A DNA stretch of 64,000 nt from Brachyspira murdochii DSM 12563 (GCF_000092845.1 NC_014150.1:2541510-2605509), one strand, 5' to 3'. Positions 51,918 through 61,491 are shown, counted from the stretch's first letter. Numbers and translations: made by a program. The notes: a model not told the origin generated them from the letters alone.

Positions 51918-52025
51918 TTATTCATTATTAGCTATCTCATCTTCTATATCAGTTAGCACTGATTCAAAATCTTCATATTTTCCTCTTTTAATAAAATCTT
52001 ATATAAATAATCAAAATAATATTTT
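51918..52025 (-). pseudogene. ATG-less reading frame between early genes
   Basis: A frame reads SKYFDYLYKILLKRGKYEDF then ESVLTDIEDEIANNE to a stop at 51918 and looks like real protein, but has no ATG, GTG or TTG start after the upstream stop. It is probably the tail of a truncated gene. Confidence 0.35.
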
Positions 52026-52031
52026 GACTAT

Positions 52032-52883
52032 TTAAGCAGTTATTAATTCTTTATACTTCTGCATTTCTATTTCTATAATTTTCAAGTTTAATAGTCTGCT
52101 TGTAAGTCTGCCTTTCATATATTCAGAATCAGTTTTTTTATTCAAACTCTTTAATAAATCATCATAGCTTTTATTTGATGTCAGTATCACAGTTTTTTCT
52201 CCGCTTCTTATATTATCAAATATTTTATAGTATCCATCTATGGCATAATGAAAACCTACGCTGTCAATATCATCTATCATAATAATATCTGCATTTTTGG
52301 CATTATCTATTTTTTTATCAATAGCAGCTTTCATATCTTTATCTTTAGCATTTTGATTAAATAAGTTTTTATGCAAATCTTCAAAATGGCTAGCCTTCAT
52401 ATACATTACTTTGATGTTATTAATAGCATATATCTGCCATAACATTTTTAGCATTGTAGTTTTACCTGTTCCGCTCTTCCCTCTGAAATATAATGACATT
52501 GTACTTCCTACATTCAAATATTTTTTTATAGAATTAATCAGCTCAGTTTGATTAAATCTTTTTGCAAAAATATCCAAAGTTATTTCATTATCTAATGTGC
52601 CGAATACTAAATTATATGTTTTTATAAGGTTATCAATTCTTTCTATCTTTTCTGATATTTTAGTTTTTTCATCGCTTACACAGTCGCACATAGTAGGCAG
52701 ACTGTATCGTCTTCCTGAAAAACTTAAATCATCTGGAACTTTTAGAAATCCATACTCATCACATTTAGTACATTTTGGGTCTTTTCCGTCCCTTGCTATT
52801 TTTTTTAATTCTTCCAAATATTTTTTATAGCTTTGCAGACAATATCCGTTATCCGCAATTTGCAATTTGTGAATACGCATCAT
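52032..52883 (-). CDS. DnaC-like helicase loader ATPase
   Basis: 283 residues. Cys pairs (CTKCDEYG and MCDC) form a probable zinc site in the N-terminal part. The AAA+ core has Walker A YFRGKSGTGKTTMLKM, Walker B ADIIMIDDIDSV and sensor 1 VILTSNKSY, with Arg-finger region RLTSRLL. It loads the host replicative helicase on the phage origin, with the initiator encoded upstream. The start overlaps the initiator stop by 35 bases; other ATGs nearby are possible. Confidence 0.85.
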   Translation of the reverse strand: MMRIHKLQIADNGYCLQSYKKYLEELKKIARDGKDPKCTKCDEYGFLKVPDDLSFSGRRYSLPTMCDCVSDEKTKISEKIERIDNLIKTYNLVFGTLDNEITLDIFAKRFNQTELINSIKKYLNVGSTMSLYFRGKSGTGKTTMLKMLWQIYAINNIKVMYMKASHFEDLHKNLFNQNAKDKDMKAAIDKKIDNAKNADIIMIDDIDSVGFHYAIDGYYKIFDNIRSGEKTVILTSNKSYDDLLKSLNKKTDSEYMKGRLTSRLLNLKIIEIEMQKYKELITA

Positions 52884-53739
52884 CTAGGTTTCCTCCTTCT
52901 TCTATAATTTTTAATAAATAATTCAGTTTATCAATTCCGCTTGGTATTGTGTATTTTTTTGTTTCTTCGCTTTGAGTTTTATTTTCTTTGTTATCATTAT
53001 TTTTTGTACTTTCATTTTTTTGGCATAAAGCCATTTTCAATAAATCCTGCAGTTTCATAGCATATCTTTTTTCTACTGGTAATTTATAAAATGCATTTTT
53101 TGTAATTTCTAAAACATCATCAATATTGTTATTTACTCTGTTTTTAAAGATTTTTATTAAATGCATTTTATAAGGAGCTCTTGCCGAGTAGTCTAATTTT
53201 TCAAGCAATAATTCTTCATACAATTTTTTAAACTTTTCTAAAAACTCATTTTGAAGCTGAAGCTCTTTTATCTCTTTATCATCTGTTAAAAGTTTTGCAG
53301 GATATATTGGATTTTCGTCCACATCTTCATTAAACAAACTAGGCTCATCATATATCACAGTAACAGGAGCTTCGAGATTCTGAAGTTTTTTATCTTCTTC
53401 TTTCAGCTCTTCAATTTTATTTTTCAAATTAGTAAAGTCATATACTAATCCTACTTTTATACATCGTTTGTCTTTATATGTTCTTGCTATTTTTATTTTC
53501 AAATAGCCTTTTGCCTGCAGGCTTTTTCTTTGTCTTGTGCATCTTCTGCTGATATCTTTATCTCTAATTTCATTAAAATCTTTATTTACTAAATGAAATA
53601 TCCAGCATATAAACTCAAACTCGCTTGTTGTTAATCCTAGTCTAGTTCTATATTCAAGCACTTCAAAAGGTGTTGTTAACAAATCTGCAGGATAATCTAT
53701 TTTTCCGTAAAGTGCCGAAAACTTTTCTAACTCTGCCAT
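52849..53739 (-). CDS. phage replication initiator (DnaD/winged-helix type)
   Basis: 296 residues. The N-terminal winged-helix part (FEVLEYRTRLGLTTSEFEFI, DKDISRRCTRQRKSLQAKGY) resembles replisome organiser proteins, and a helical C-terminal part with coiled coil (NKIEELKEEDKKLQ) follows. Directly upstream of a helicase loader, it is probably the origin-binding initiator. Its ATG overlaps the stop of a 16-codon leader peptide. Confidence 0.68.
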   Translation of the reverse strand: MAELEKFSALYGKIDYPADLLTTPFEVLEYRTRLGLTTSEFEFICWIFHLVNKDFNEIRDKDISRRCTRQRKSLQAKGYLKIKIARTYKDKRCIKVGLVYDFTNLKNKIEELKEEDKKLQNLEAPVTVIYDEPSLFNEDVDENPIYPAKLLTDDKEIKELQLQNEFLEKFKKLYEELLLEKLDYSARAPYKMHLIKIFKNRVNNNIDDVLEITKNAFYKLPVEKRYAMKLQDLLKMALCQKNESTKNNDNKENKTQSEETKKYTIPSGIDKLNYLLKIIEEGGNLDDAYSQIANCG

Positions 53740-53789
53740 TATTCTATACCGCCTAATATATTTTTATAAGTCAATTTTCGTACTAACAT
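53739..53789 (-). CDS. 16-codon leader peptide coupled to the initiator
   Basis: GGAGGC lies 6 bases before the ATG at 53789. The product is MLVRKLTYKNILGGIE and its stop overlaps the initiator ATG (TAATG). The initiator has no separate good SD, so this mini-gene probably feeds ribosomes to it. Confidence 0.5.
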   Translation of the reverse strand: MLVRKLTYKNILGGIE

Positions 53790-54024
53790 TAAACTGCCTC
53801 CGTGATTGTATTTTTTTAAAAATATTCCTCCTTCTGCAGTGATAAAAATTATTAATGCAAAGAACTGCCCGAATGATTTAAATAAATTTATGCTGCATTT
53901 GTTTTTGATATTTTTTAGCAGGAATGCTAATTGATGAAATAAACTCTGTTCTTTATCTAAAAAAGTCAAGCATAACTTTTTAGTTGCAATTATTATCGAG
54001 ATTTTTAAGGATTGTTGTTGTTTT
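53790..54024. other. right prophage end, no gene supported
   Basis: Holds the promoter region of the early operon and the junction to host DNA. A frame extending the leader peptide upstream to 53969 depends on a TTG and has no SD. GCTTGACTTTTTTAGATAAAG (minus strand, near 53970) resembles the sequence upstream of integrase 1. Confidence 0.4.
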
Positions 54025-54062
54025 AAATCTAGTATGTTTTTTAAGCATACTAGATTTTTTAA
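54025..54062 (+). terminator. strong terminator at the right prophage junction
   Basis: AAATCTAGTATG / CATACTAGATTT, a perfect 12-bp stem with a 9-nt loop, followed by TTTTT on the plus strand. Confidence 0.82.
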
Positions 54063-54274
54063 TTTATCGATTTGTATTTTGAGAGAAGATTGTAAAACTC
54101 GTACCGCTTTCCATAGTCTTAGAAAATTCGTTAAAATTAAAAATTTTCAGTATATACCTAAATACAGATTGTCAAAAGTAAATCATAAATATTAAAAAAT
54201 CTATTAATTAAGAATTTTACATTATTTTAATATGGTATATAATAATTCTTCAAAATGAGAGGTAATAAGAAACT

Positions 54275-56275
54275 ATGGCATTAATGTTAAATGAAGAACA
54301 AAGACAGGCAGTAGAACATATAAACGGTCCGTTGCTTGCATTAGCAGGAGCTGGAAGCGGAAAAACTAGAGTTATCACAGAGAGAATAGCATATTTAATA
54401 AAACATGGAGTGCTTCCTAGTCAGATACTTGCTGTTACATTCACAAATAAAGCAGCTTCAGAGATGCGTGAACGTATAACAAAACTATTAAAAGAAAAAC
54501 CTAAACAATTAGTAGTAAGCACATTTCACTCATTCTGTGTTAGGGTGTTAAAAGGTGATATTGAAAAATTGGGATATAAAAGTAATTTCAGTATATATTC
54601 TTCATCTGACAGCAGAACTCTTATACGTAATATTTTGAGAGAAATAAAGATTAATACTCTCAATTATGATGAAAATTTATTTGCTTGGTATATTGATAGA
54701 TTTAAAAATAATTTGATGAAGCCTTATGAGGTAGAGCCTCATGATGATCTCGAGAAACAAGCAAAGAGAGTGTACGAAGTTTATCAGAATTATTTGAAAG
54801 GATATAACGCTGTTGATTTTAATGATCTTATCAACCTCACAATAGATTTATATATAGAGTTCCCAGAAGTTCTGAATAAATATCAGGAAAGATTCAGATA
54901 TATTATGGTTGATGAATATCAGGACACTAATTTTGCACAATATAAACTTACAAGTCTTTTAGCATCAAAATACAGAAATATTGCTGTAGTAGGTGATGAT
55001 GACCAGAGTATATATGCATTCAGAGGTGCTGATGTATCAAATATACTTTCTTTTGAGAATGAGTATCCTGATGCTAAAATAGTAACTCTTACAAAAAACT
55101 ACAGAAGTACAAAGGCTATACTTGAAGCAGCACATTCTGTAATAAGCAATAATACTCAAAGAAAAAATAAAGAGGTAGTTGCAGAAGGTGATGAAGGAAT
55201 ACCTCCTACAATAATGCCATGCGAAGATGAAAGAGAAGAGGCTCAGTTTGTAGCAGATTCTATTATTAATTATTCTATAAGCAAAAGATTAAATTATGAA
55301 GACTTTGCTGTTCTTTTTAGAATGAATGCTCAGTCGAGACTTTTTGAAGAGGCTTTTAGACTTAGAGGACTTCCTTATACAGTAGTCGGAGCTTTTCAAT
55401 TTTATGAACGTAAAGAGATTAAAGACATATTAGCATATCTTAATTTGTTTGTTAATCCTGAAGATGAAGTTTCTCTGCTTAGAGTTATAAATATACCTAA
55501 AAGAGGAATAGGGGCGGTTGCTATAAATAATCTTAATGAAGCTAGTATAAAAAATGGTGTTTCATTATATCAGACTTTGCTTAATTATGAAAGTATGGAA
55601 GATATTTCTCCTAAAGCAAAAGCTGGTATAAAAGATTTTCTTGAGATTATAGAGCATTATCATAATTTATTTACAGTTGATAAAAACGATATTGAACGTC
55701 CTAAACTATACGAAAACATAAATAAGTTTTTAGATGTTATAGCATATCATAATGAAATCTTAAACTCTAGCGATACCAAAGAGCAGGGGGCAAAAAAAAT
55801 GGAGAATGTTGAGTCCCTCATGAACGGCATACTTGAATATGAGAAATCTAATAAAAATGCTACTTTAAAAAATTATTTGGACAGAATACTTCTTATGAGT
55901 ATAGAGGAGCAAAATGATGATGAGGAAAAAAAGAAAGGCATTATGCTTATGAGTATACATGCTGCTAAAGGGCTTGAGTTTCCTTATGTTTATATATGCG
56001 GTATGGAGGATGGTATTATGCCGCATCATAAAAGTTCATCTGATGAAATGGGAATAGAAGAAGAAAGGCGTCTTTGTTATGTTGCTATGACAAGGGCTAA
56101 AAAGCATTTAACTCTTACATACTGCAGAAGCAGAACAAAAATGGGAAAAAAAGTAGAATGCACTCCTTCAATATTTTTAGAAGAGATGAGTGAAAATTTG
56201 CCTGAGGAAATGTCTATGAATGAAGAGGAGTTTTTCTCAAACTTAAAAGCTTCATTAAAACCAGAAAATAAATAG
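54275..56275 (+). CDS. pcrA: ATP-dependent DNA helicase PcrA/UvrD
   Basis: 666 residues. Superfamily 1A motifs in order: LNEEQRQAVEHINGPLLALA then GAGSGKTRVI (motif I), TFTNKAASEMRERI (Ia), FNDLI and VDEYQDTNFAQY (II), VVGDDDQSIYAFRGA (III), LTKNYRST (IV), MSIHAAKGLEF (V) and CYVAMTRAKKHLTL (VI). It works in excision repair and replication restart. Slightly shorter than E. coli UvrD. It is the first host gene right of the prophage. Confidence 0.96.
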   Translation: MALMLNEEQRQAVEHINGPLLALAGAGSGKTRVITERIAYLIKHGVLPSQILAVTFTNKAASEMRERITKLLKEKPKQLVVSTFHSFCVRVLKGDIEKLGYKSNFSIYSSSDSRTLIRNILREIKINTLNYDENLFAWYIDRFKNNLMKPYEVEPHDDLEKQAKRVYEVYQNYLKGYNAVDFNDLINLTIDLYIEFPEVLNKYQERFRYIMVDEYQDTNFAQYKLTSLLASKYRNIAVVGDDDQSIYAFRGADVSNILSFENEYPDAKIVTLTKNYRSTKAILEAAHSVISNNTQRKNKEVVAEGDEGIPPTIMPCEDEREEAQFVADSIINYSISKRLNYEDFAVLFRMNAQSRLFEEAFRLRGLPYTVVGAFQFYERKEIKDILAYLNLFVNPEDEVSLLRVINIPKRGIGAVAINNLNEASIKNGVSLYQTLLNYESMEDISPKAKAGIKDFLEIIEHYHNLFTVDKNDIERPKLYENINKFLDVIAYHNEILNSSDTKEQGAKKMENVESLMNGILEYEKSNKNATLKNYLDRILLMSIEEQNDDEEKKKGIMLMSIHAAKGLEFPYVYICGMEDGIMPHHKSSSDEMGIEEERRLCYVAMTRAKKHLTLTYCRSRTKMGKKVECTPSIFLEEMSENLPEEMSMNEEEFFSNLKASLKPENK

Positions 56276-56831
56276 TACTGTAATTTAATTAAAATCAAAT
56301 TTTAATAAAAAGACTTGTTCCAAAACTAAATTTATTAATTTTATAAGTTTTTAATTTAGTATTTTTAAGTTATGTTTGGGTAGCTTTACACAAACCAAAG
56401 TTATTTTATGTCTGTGATTAAGGTACAGCCCGCATTCGGAGAGAACTAAAAGAATTATATTTTATACAACTTATAAAATATTTTATTATATAATAATTAA
56501 ATTATATAGTTGAACATAAAATACAAACATAGCAGCATATCAGATATGAACAGTTTTTTACAAATAAATAATACATACTCAAGCTATAGTTTAAATTTTT
56601 AAATAATTTTTTATATAAATTAATATTATTATATATGAATAATATTTTGTTATAGCATAACTTTTCATGCAAAACGCTTCATAAACAAAGTAAGATATAT
56701 AAAAATATAATTAATATTCCTCTTTCAAAATTAATAGATTATTTCAAACGATTAATTCTAATTTTCAAAATTAAAATATAAGTAAACACTATGATGTTTA
56801 TTATAAAAAATTAAATTTAAGGAGTTCAAAT
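56276..56831. other. intergenic region, nothing recognised
   Basis: Very AT-rich; no frame with SD and protein-like composition. A slightly GC-richer patch near 56420-56450 (GTACAGCCCGCATTCGGAG) may be a fragment of a dispersed host repeat. Confidence 0.4.
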
Positions 56832-57166
56832 ATGAACAAAAAACTATTAAGTATTCTATCAATTTTATTTTTATTTAGTTTGTTAGTAATAAGCGATACA
56901 ACAGGTACAGCTGCATCTGTGGTACTTATGAGTATAAAAATAATAATATTACATAATATAGTGCAACAGTAGATGCAGATGGTATAGTAGTATCTTCTTC
57001 TGTAGGAGGATCTTTCAGTGTTGATAGTTTAGGCAATAGTAGTTTAACGAAAATATCAGATAATAATTATAAAAGCGGCTCTAGTGATTATCAATATTTT
57101 GAATTTACTGATGATACTCTTACAATAACTAAAAGTGATAACTCTAACAAAAAAACAGTACAATAA
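56832..57166 (+). pseudogene. decayed secreted/lipoprotein gene
   Basis: Good SD (AAGGAG) and signal peptide MNKKLLSILSILFLFSLLVI, but the frame stops after 46 codons. A shift of frame near 56920 gives CGTYEYKNNNIT, an in-frame TAA, then YSATVDADGIVVSSSVGG and FSVDSLGNSSLTKISDNNYK to a natural end at 57166. One frameshift plus one stop separate it from an intact small beta-rich lipoprotein gene. Confidence 0.6.
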
Positions 57167-57190
57167 ATATACTAAAAGTTTTATAAAAAT

Positions 57191-57216
57191 AAGGGGCTAT
57201 AAAAAGCCTCTTTTTT
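57191..57216 (+). terminator. terminator after the decayed gene
   Basis: AAGGGGCT / AGCCTCTT (one mismatch/G-U) with a 6-nt loop, followed by TTTTTT. Confidence 0.7.
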
Positions 57217-57273
57217 ATTTTAATTATGATTATCTAAAGATTTAAAAAATTACTAAAAATATTTTTTATACTA

Positions 57274-57301
57274 TTGACATTATTTATATTTGTATTATGT
57301 T
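57274..57301 (+). promoter_or_regulatory. candidate upstream promoter of potABCD
   Basis: TTGACA, 16-bp spacer, TATGTT. It would give a leader of roughly 190 bases. Confidence 0.45.
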
Positions 57302-57367
57302 GATTAATTAATAATAAATGATTTATGCAATAGCTCGAGTAATGGATATTCTTTTAAGGTGTATCTG

Positions 57368-57398
57368 TTGACTAAGAAAGGCTTATTATTTCTATAAT
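57368..57398 (+). promoter_or_regulatory. candidate proximal promoter of potABCD
   Basis: TTGACT, 19-bp spacer (long), TATAAT. Transcription would start just before the structured leader. Confidence 0.4.
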
Positions 57399-57416
57399 TA
57401 GCTAGAACGAAAAAAA

Positions 57417-57490
57417 CCCTATGCGGGTAAGCGATATGTTATATACATGTAAATTTTACGGAGGCTGTTGCAAATATACGCATAGGGGGT
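57417..57490 (+). promoter_or_regulatory. structured leader covering the potA ribosome site
   Basis: CCCTATGCG (57417-57425) pairs perfectly with CGCATAGGG (57479-57487); the right arm runs into AGGGGGT, the potA ribosome site 7 bases before the ATG. The 53-nt interior has small hairpins (ATGT-TATAT-ACAT, GTAA-ATT-TTAC) and GGAGGCTGTTGC. It does not match any riboswitch I know. A polyamine-responsive or translational control element is plausible. Confidence 0.6.
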
Positions 57491-57496
57491 CATTTT

Positions 57497-58555
57497 ATGA
57501 GCGGTAATATTATCGTGTCTTTAAAAAATATCAATGTTTCATATGAAGAAAACTCCATATTAGAAAACTTAAGTCTTGATATAAAAGATAAAGAATTTTT
57601 AACTCTTTTAGGTCCATCAGGCTGCGGAAAAACTACCATACTAAGAACTATAGCAGGTTTTATAAAGCCTGATTCTGGAGAGGTTCTTTTTGACGGCAAA
57701 GTTATAAATGATACTCCTCCTTATAAAAGAGAAGTTAATACTGTTTTTCAGCGTTATGCATTATTTCCTCATCTTAATGTATTTGAAAATATAGCATTCG
57801 GACTTAATCTTAAAAAAGTTCCTAAATCAGAAATTAAAGAGAGAGTTTATCAGATGCTAAAAATGGTAAACTTAGAAAATTACGGAAATAGAAATATAGC
57901 AAGACTTTCAGGCGGTCAGCAGCAGAGAGTAGCTATTGCAAGGGCATTAATTAATAAGCCTAGAGTTTTACTTCTTGATGAACCTTTGGGGGCATTGGAT
58001 TTAAAACTCAGAAAAGAAATGCAGATAGAGTTAAAAAAGATTCAGCAGTCATTAGAAATTACTTTTGTATATGTAACTCATGATCAAGAAGAGGCTCTCA
58101 CTATGAGCGATACAGTTGCTGTTATGAAAGACGGAGAAATACTTCAGATTGGCACTCCTGAAGATATATATAATGAGCCTAAGAATGCATTTATAGCAGA
58201 TTTTATAGGCGAGAGTAATATTATAGATGGTATTATGCATGATGATTATATTGTAGAGTTTGCTGGGTATGTATTTGACTGTGTAGATAAGGGTTTTGAA
58301 AAGTTAGAAAAAGTTGATGTTGTTATACGTCCTGAAGATATAATAGTAGTACCTCCTGAAAGTGCTAATATATCTGGTTTGGTGGAATCTGCTATATTTA
58401 AGGGTGTGCATTTTGAAATGATACTCGATGCCCATGGTTATAAATGGATAATACATTCTACAGAAAAATGGGAGGCTGGCACTGAAATAGGAATTGATGT
58501 TGCAAAAGAAAATATTCATATAATGAAAAAAACAGCTAAAGAGGTGATAATATGA
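57497..58555 (+). CDS. potA: spermidine/putrescine ABC transporter ATPase PotA
   Basis: 352 residues. Walker [20 protein letters not shown]-loop [13 protein letters not shown], signature [17 protein letters not shown], Walker [17 protein letters not shown] and the H-loop [13 protein letters not shown]. The C-terminal TOBE domain has [11 protein letters not shown]. It powers polyamine import with PotB and PotC. It overlaps potB by 4 bases (ATGA). Confidence 0.96.
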   Translation: MSGNIIVSLKNINVSYEENSILENLSLDIKDKEFLTLLGPSGCGKTTILRTIAGFIKPDSGEVLFDGKVINDTPPYKREVNTVFQRYALFPHLNVFENIAFGLNLKKVPKSEIKERVYQMLKMVNLENYGNRNIARLSGGQQQRVAIARALINKPRVLLLDEPLGALDLKLRKEMQIELKKIQQSLEITFVYVTHDQEEALTMSDTVAVMKDGEILQIGTPEDIYNEPKNAFIADFIGESNIIDGIMHDDYIVEFAGYVFDCVDKGFEKLEKVDVVIRPEDIIVVPPESANISGLVESAIFKGVHFEMILDAHGYKWIIHSTEKWEAGTEIGIDVAKENIHIMKKTAKEVII

Positions 58556-59361
58556 AAACAAAAATACCTGCAGTACCTTATTTGATTTGGACATTAGTTT
58601 TTGTATTAGTTCCTCTTTTTCTAGTTATATATTTTGCTTTTACAAATCAGAAAGGTGATTTTACATTAGACAATTTTGCTAATGCTGCTTCTTTTACTCC
58701 AGTTATAGTGCGTTCTGTTATACTTGCAGCTGTTTCTACTTTAATATGCTTAATACTTGCCTATCCTTTATCATATTATATATCAAGGCAGGAGAAAACT
58801 ATTCAGCATGCCCTTATAATGCTTGTAATGCTTCCTATGTGGATGAACTTTCTTCTTAGAACTTATGCTTGGATGACTATACTTGAAAACAATGGACTTA
58901 TCAATAGAGCTTTGCTTTTTATGGGGCTTTCTCCAGTAAAACTTATTAATACTCAGGCAGCAGTTTTAATAGGTATGGTTTATAACTATCTTCCCTTTAT
59001 GATACTTCCTCTTTACTCTGTAATGACAAAGATACATAGCAGTTTGATAGAGGCTTCTCAGGATTTGGGTGCTAATTCTTTTAATGTATTTACTAAAATA
59101 ATTTTTCCATTAAGTATTCCGGGTATGGCGGCAGGCGTTACAATGGTATTTGTGGCGGCAGTTAGTACATTTGTTATTTCGCGTATGCTTGGAGGAGGAT
59201 CTAATATACTTATAGGCGATTTGATAGAGATGCAGTTTTTAGGAATGTCTTATAATCCTAATTTGGGTTCTGCTGTAAGTTTGGTATTAATAGTAATATC
59301 TTTATGTGCTATTGCTCTTATGCAGCAGATATATGAAGATGATGATGGTATGTTTTTGTAA
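58552..59361 (+). CDS. potB: polyamine ABC transporter permease PotB
   Basis: 269 residues, six predicted membrane helices starting [20 protein letters not shown]. The EAA loop [28 protein letters not shown] is clear (the two parts are contiguous). It forms the channel with PotC. It is followed 12 bases later by potC. Confidence 0.94.
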   Translation: MKTKIPAVPYLIWTLVFVLVPLFLVIYFAFTNQKGDFTLDNFANAASFTPVIVRSVILAAVSTLICLILAYPLSYYISRQEKTIQHALIMLVMLPMWMNFLLRTYAWMTILENNGLINRALLFMGLSPVKLINTQAAVLIGMVYNYLPFMILPLYSVMTKIHSSLIEASQDLGANSFNVFTKIIFPLSIPGMAAGVTMVFVAAVSTFVISRMLGGGSNILIGDLIEMQFLGMSYNPNLGSAVSLVLIVISLCAIALMQQIYEDDDGMFL

Positions 59362-59373
59362 GGATATGCTGTT

Positions 59374-60180
59374 ATGATAAAGAAAATTCTCTCAAGAGGC
59401 TATATTGCTTTTATATTTCTATTTTTATATGCTCCTATAGCTATACTCATTTTCTTTTCATTTAATAAAGCTAGAGGGAGAGGTGTATTTACTGGATTTA
59501 CTTTGAATTGGTATAAAGAGCTTTTTTCTAATGATTTGATATTAAGTTCATTTGTTAATACTTTAATAGTAGCTTCTGTATCTTCTATACTAGCTACTAT
59601 ACTTGGTACTATGGCCGCTATTGGAATAAACAGTTTTAATAAAAAAATGAAAAGTGCTGTTATGGGCATTACCTATATATCTATAATAAACCCAGAAATA
59701 GTAACTGGTATATCTTTAATGCTTTTATTTGTTATAATGAAATTAAAATTCGGTTTTACAACTTTGATACTTGCTCATATAACTTTTAATGTTCCTTATG
59801 TTATACTTAATGTACTTCCAAAATTAAGACAGCAGGATAATAGTTTGTATGAGGCGGCTTTGGATTTGGGATGCACTCCTTCTCAGGCATTTTGGAAAGT
59901 GGTGATACCTGATATACTTCCGGGTATACTTGCTGGTTTTTTAATGGCTTTAACTTATTCATTAGATGATTTTGTTGTAAGTTATTTTACTTCTGGAATT
60001 ACTTCGCAGACTTTGCCTATAACTATTTATTCTATGACTAGAAAGCGTGTAAGTCCGGAGATTAATGCTATATCTACTGTTATATTTATAGTTGTGCTTG
60101 TAAGTTTAGTTATAATGAATTTGAAAGAGATAAAAAAAGAAAAATATTTGATTCAGCTAAAAAGAAAAAGAAGTAAATAA
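59374..60180 (+). CDS. potC: polyamine ABC transporter permease PotC
   Basis: 268 residues, six helices; the first is GYIAFIFLFLYAPIAILIFF. The EAA loop LYEAALDLGCTPSQAFWKVV precedes IPDILPGILAG, and SLDDFVVSYFTSG is the typical PotC segment. It pairs with PotB. Confidence 0.95.
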   Translation: MIKKILSRGYIAFIFLFLYAPIAILIFFSFNKARGRGVFTGFTLNWYKELFSNDLILSSFVNTLIVASVSSILATILGTMAAIGINSFNKKMKSAVMGITYISIINPEIVTGISLMLLFVIMKLKFGFTTLILAHITFNVPYVILNVLPKLRQQDNSLYEAALDLGCTPSQAFWKVVIPDILPGILAGFLMALTYSLDDFVVSYFTSGITSQTLPITIYSMTRKRVSPEINAISTVIFIVVLVSLVIMNLKEIKKEKYLIQLKRKRSK

Positions 60181-60233
60181 AAAAAATAAATAAAAAAGAT
60201 AATAAAAATTATATTTTGAAGGATAAAATAAAA

Positions 60234-61436
60234 ATGAAAAAAAAAGTTTTTGCTGTTTTAATGTTAATTGCCTTATCAGCAAGTGCTCAAACTGTTGACC
60301 TTAGCGTCTTTGATACTAATTATTACCATAAGTATAAAGGACAAAATCTATCGGTTAATGTTTATAACTGGGGCGAGTATATATCTGACGGTTCTGACGG
60401 CTCTCTTGATGTAAATAAAACTTTTGAGGAGCTTACTGGAATAAAAGTTAACTACTCCACTTTTGCCTCTAATGAAGAGATGTATGTAAAATTAAAAGTA
60501 GGAGGTATTCAGTATGATGTTATTATACCTTCAGACTATATGATAGAAAGACTTATTAATGAAAAATTAATTCAGAAATTAAATTATAATAATATACCAG
60601 CTCATACCAATATAGCTAATAGATTTAAAAACCTTCCTTTTGATCCTACAGGTGAGTATTCTTTAGCTTATACTTGGGGAGTAACTGGAATAGTTTATAA
60701 TAGACAAATGGTAACTGAAAATGAAGCTGATATAGATTGGGATATACTTTTTGATAAAAAATATAAAGGTCAGATACTTATGTATTATAACCCTAGAGAT
60801 GCTTTTGCAATAGCTCAGGCTTATTTAGGTTATTCGTTAAATACTACTAATGAAACAGAATTAAGAGAATGTGCAAGACTATTAAAAGAACAAAAACCTT
60901 TGGTACAGTCTTATGTAATGGACGAAATATACGACAAAATGGAAGCGGGTGAGGCAGCCCTTGGTGTTTATTATGCGGGTGATTCTCTTTCTATGATGGC
61001 AAGCAATCATGATTTAAATTTTGTTATACCTAAAAAAGGTGCTAATTTATTTGTAGATTCTATATGCATACCTTCAAACTCAGGTTCTCCGGAATTGGCT
61101 GAAATGTATATTAATTTCCTTTGCGAGCCTCAAATAGCTTTGGCTAATATAGAATATATTAATTATGCATCTCCTAATGACGGAGCTATCGCTATAATGA
61201 GCAGCGAAACTAAAAATAATAAAATAATATATCCAAATCAGGAAACTTTAGATAACTGCGAAGTTTATATAACATTGCCTGATGATACTAATATATTAAT
61301 GGAAGATTTATGGAATGAAATACTTTCTAATGATAATGCTTATAAAGGATGGGTAATACCTGTTGCTTTGGGTGTTATAGTAGTTCTTTGTGCTGTTATA
61401 ATAATACTTCGTAAAATGAAAAAAAGGGAAAATTAA
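60234..61436 (+). CDS. potD: polyamine-binding protein PotD with C-terminal membrane anchor
   Basis: 400 residues from the ATG at 60234 (AAGGA upstream). Signal peptide KKKVFAVLMLIALSASA, then the PotD fold: LSVNVYNWGEYISDGSDGSL, FEELTGIKVNYSTFASNEEM, GGIQYDVIIPSDYMIERLI, YTWGVTGIVYNRQMV. A hydrophobic helix (WVIPVALGVIVVLCAVIIIL) plus RKMKKREN ends the protein, so it is probably tethered to the inner membrane. Usual PotD is soluble or a lipoprotein. Confidence 0.93.
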   Translation: MKKKVFAVLMLIALSASAQTVDLSVFDTNYYHKYKGQNLSVNVYNWGEYISDGSDGSLDVNKTFEELTGIKVNYSTFASNEEMYVKLKVGGIQYDVIIPSDYMIERLINEKLIQKLNYNNIPAHTNIANRFKNLPFDPTGEYSLAYTWGVTGIVYNRQMVTENEADIDWDILFDKKYKGQILMYYNPRDAFAIAQAYLGYSLNTTNETELRECARLLKEQKPLVQSYVMDEIYDKMEAGEAALGVYYAGDSLSMMASNHDLNFVIPKKGANLFVDSICIPSNSGSPELAEMYINFLCEPQIALANIEYINYASPNDGAIAIMSSETKNNKIIYPNQETLDNCEVYITLPDDTNILMEDLWNEILSNDNAYKGWVIPVALGVIVVLCAVIIILRKMKKREN

Positions 61437-61450
61437 TTAAGTAATTTTAT

Positions 61451-61491
61451 AAACTCCAAGTATATTGTTATATATGCTTGGAGTTTTTTAT
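61451..61491 (+). terminator. terminator of the pot operon
   Basis: AAACTCCAAG / CTTGGAGTTT, a 10-bp stem extended by AT pairs, followed by TTTTT. Confidence 0.88.

Larger units (their letters stand above)
15986..53990. mobile_element. HK97-like siphophage prophage (left boundary uncertain, 16-18.2 kb)
   Basis: A continuous set of phage modules: terminase (39.1-41.3 kb), portal to capsid, connectors, tail, lysis (39.0-19.0 kb, leftward), and replication/recombination genes (53.8-46.1 kb, leftward). It lies between host glmS and pcrA. No exact attL/attR pair was found by eye. The left end is either at integrase 1 or after the exonuclease terminator; the right end is before the terminator at 54025. 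All structural genes look intact, so the phage may be functional. Confidence 0.85.

Noticed and set aside
53790-53969. Upstream extension of the 16-codon leader to a 76-residue protein
   Set aside because: Needs a TTG start without SD; the internal ATG has GGAGG at ideal spacing.
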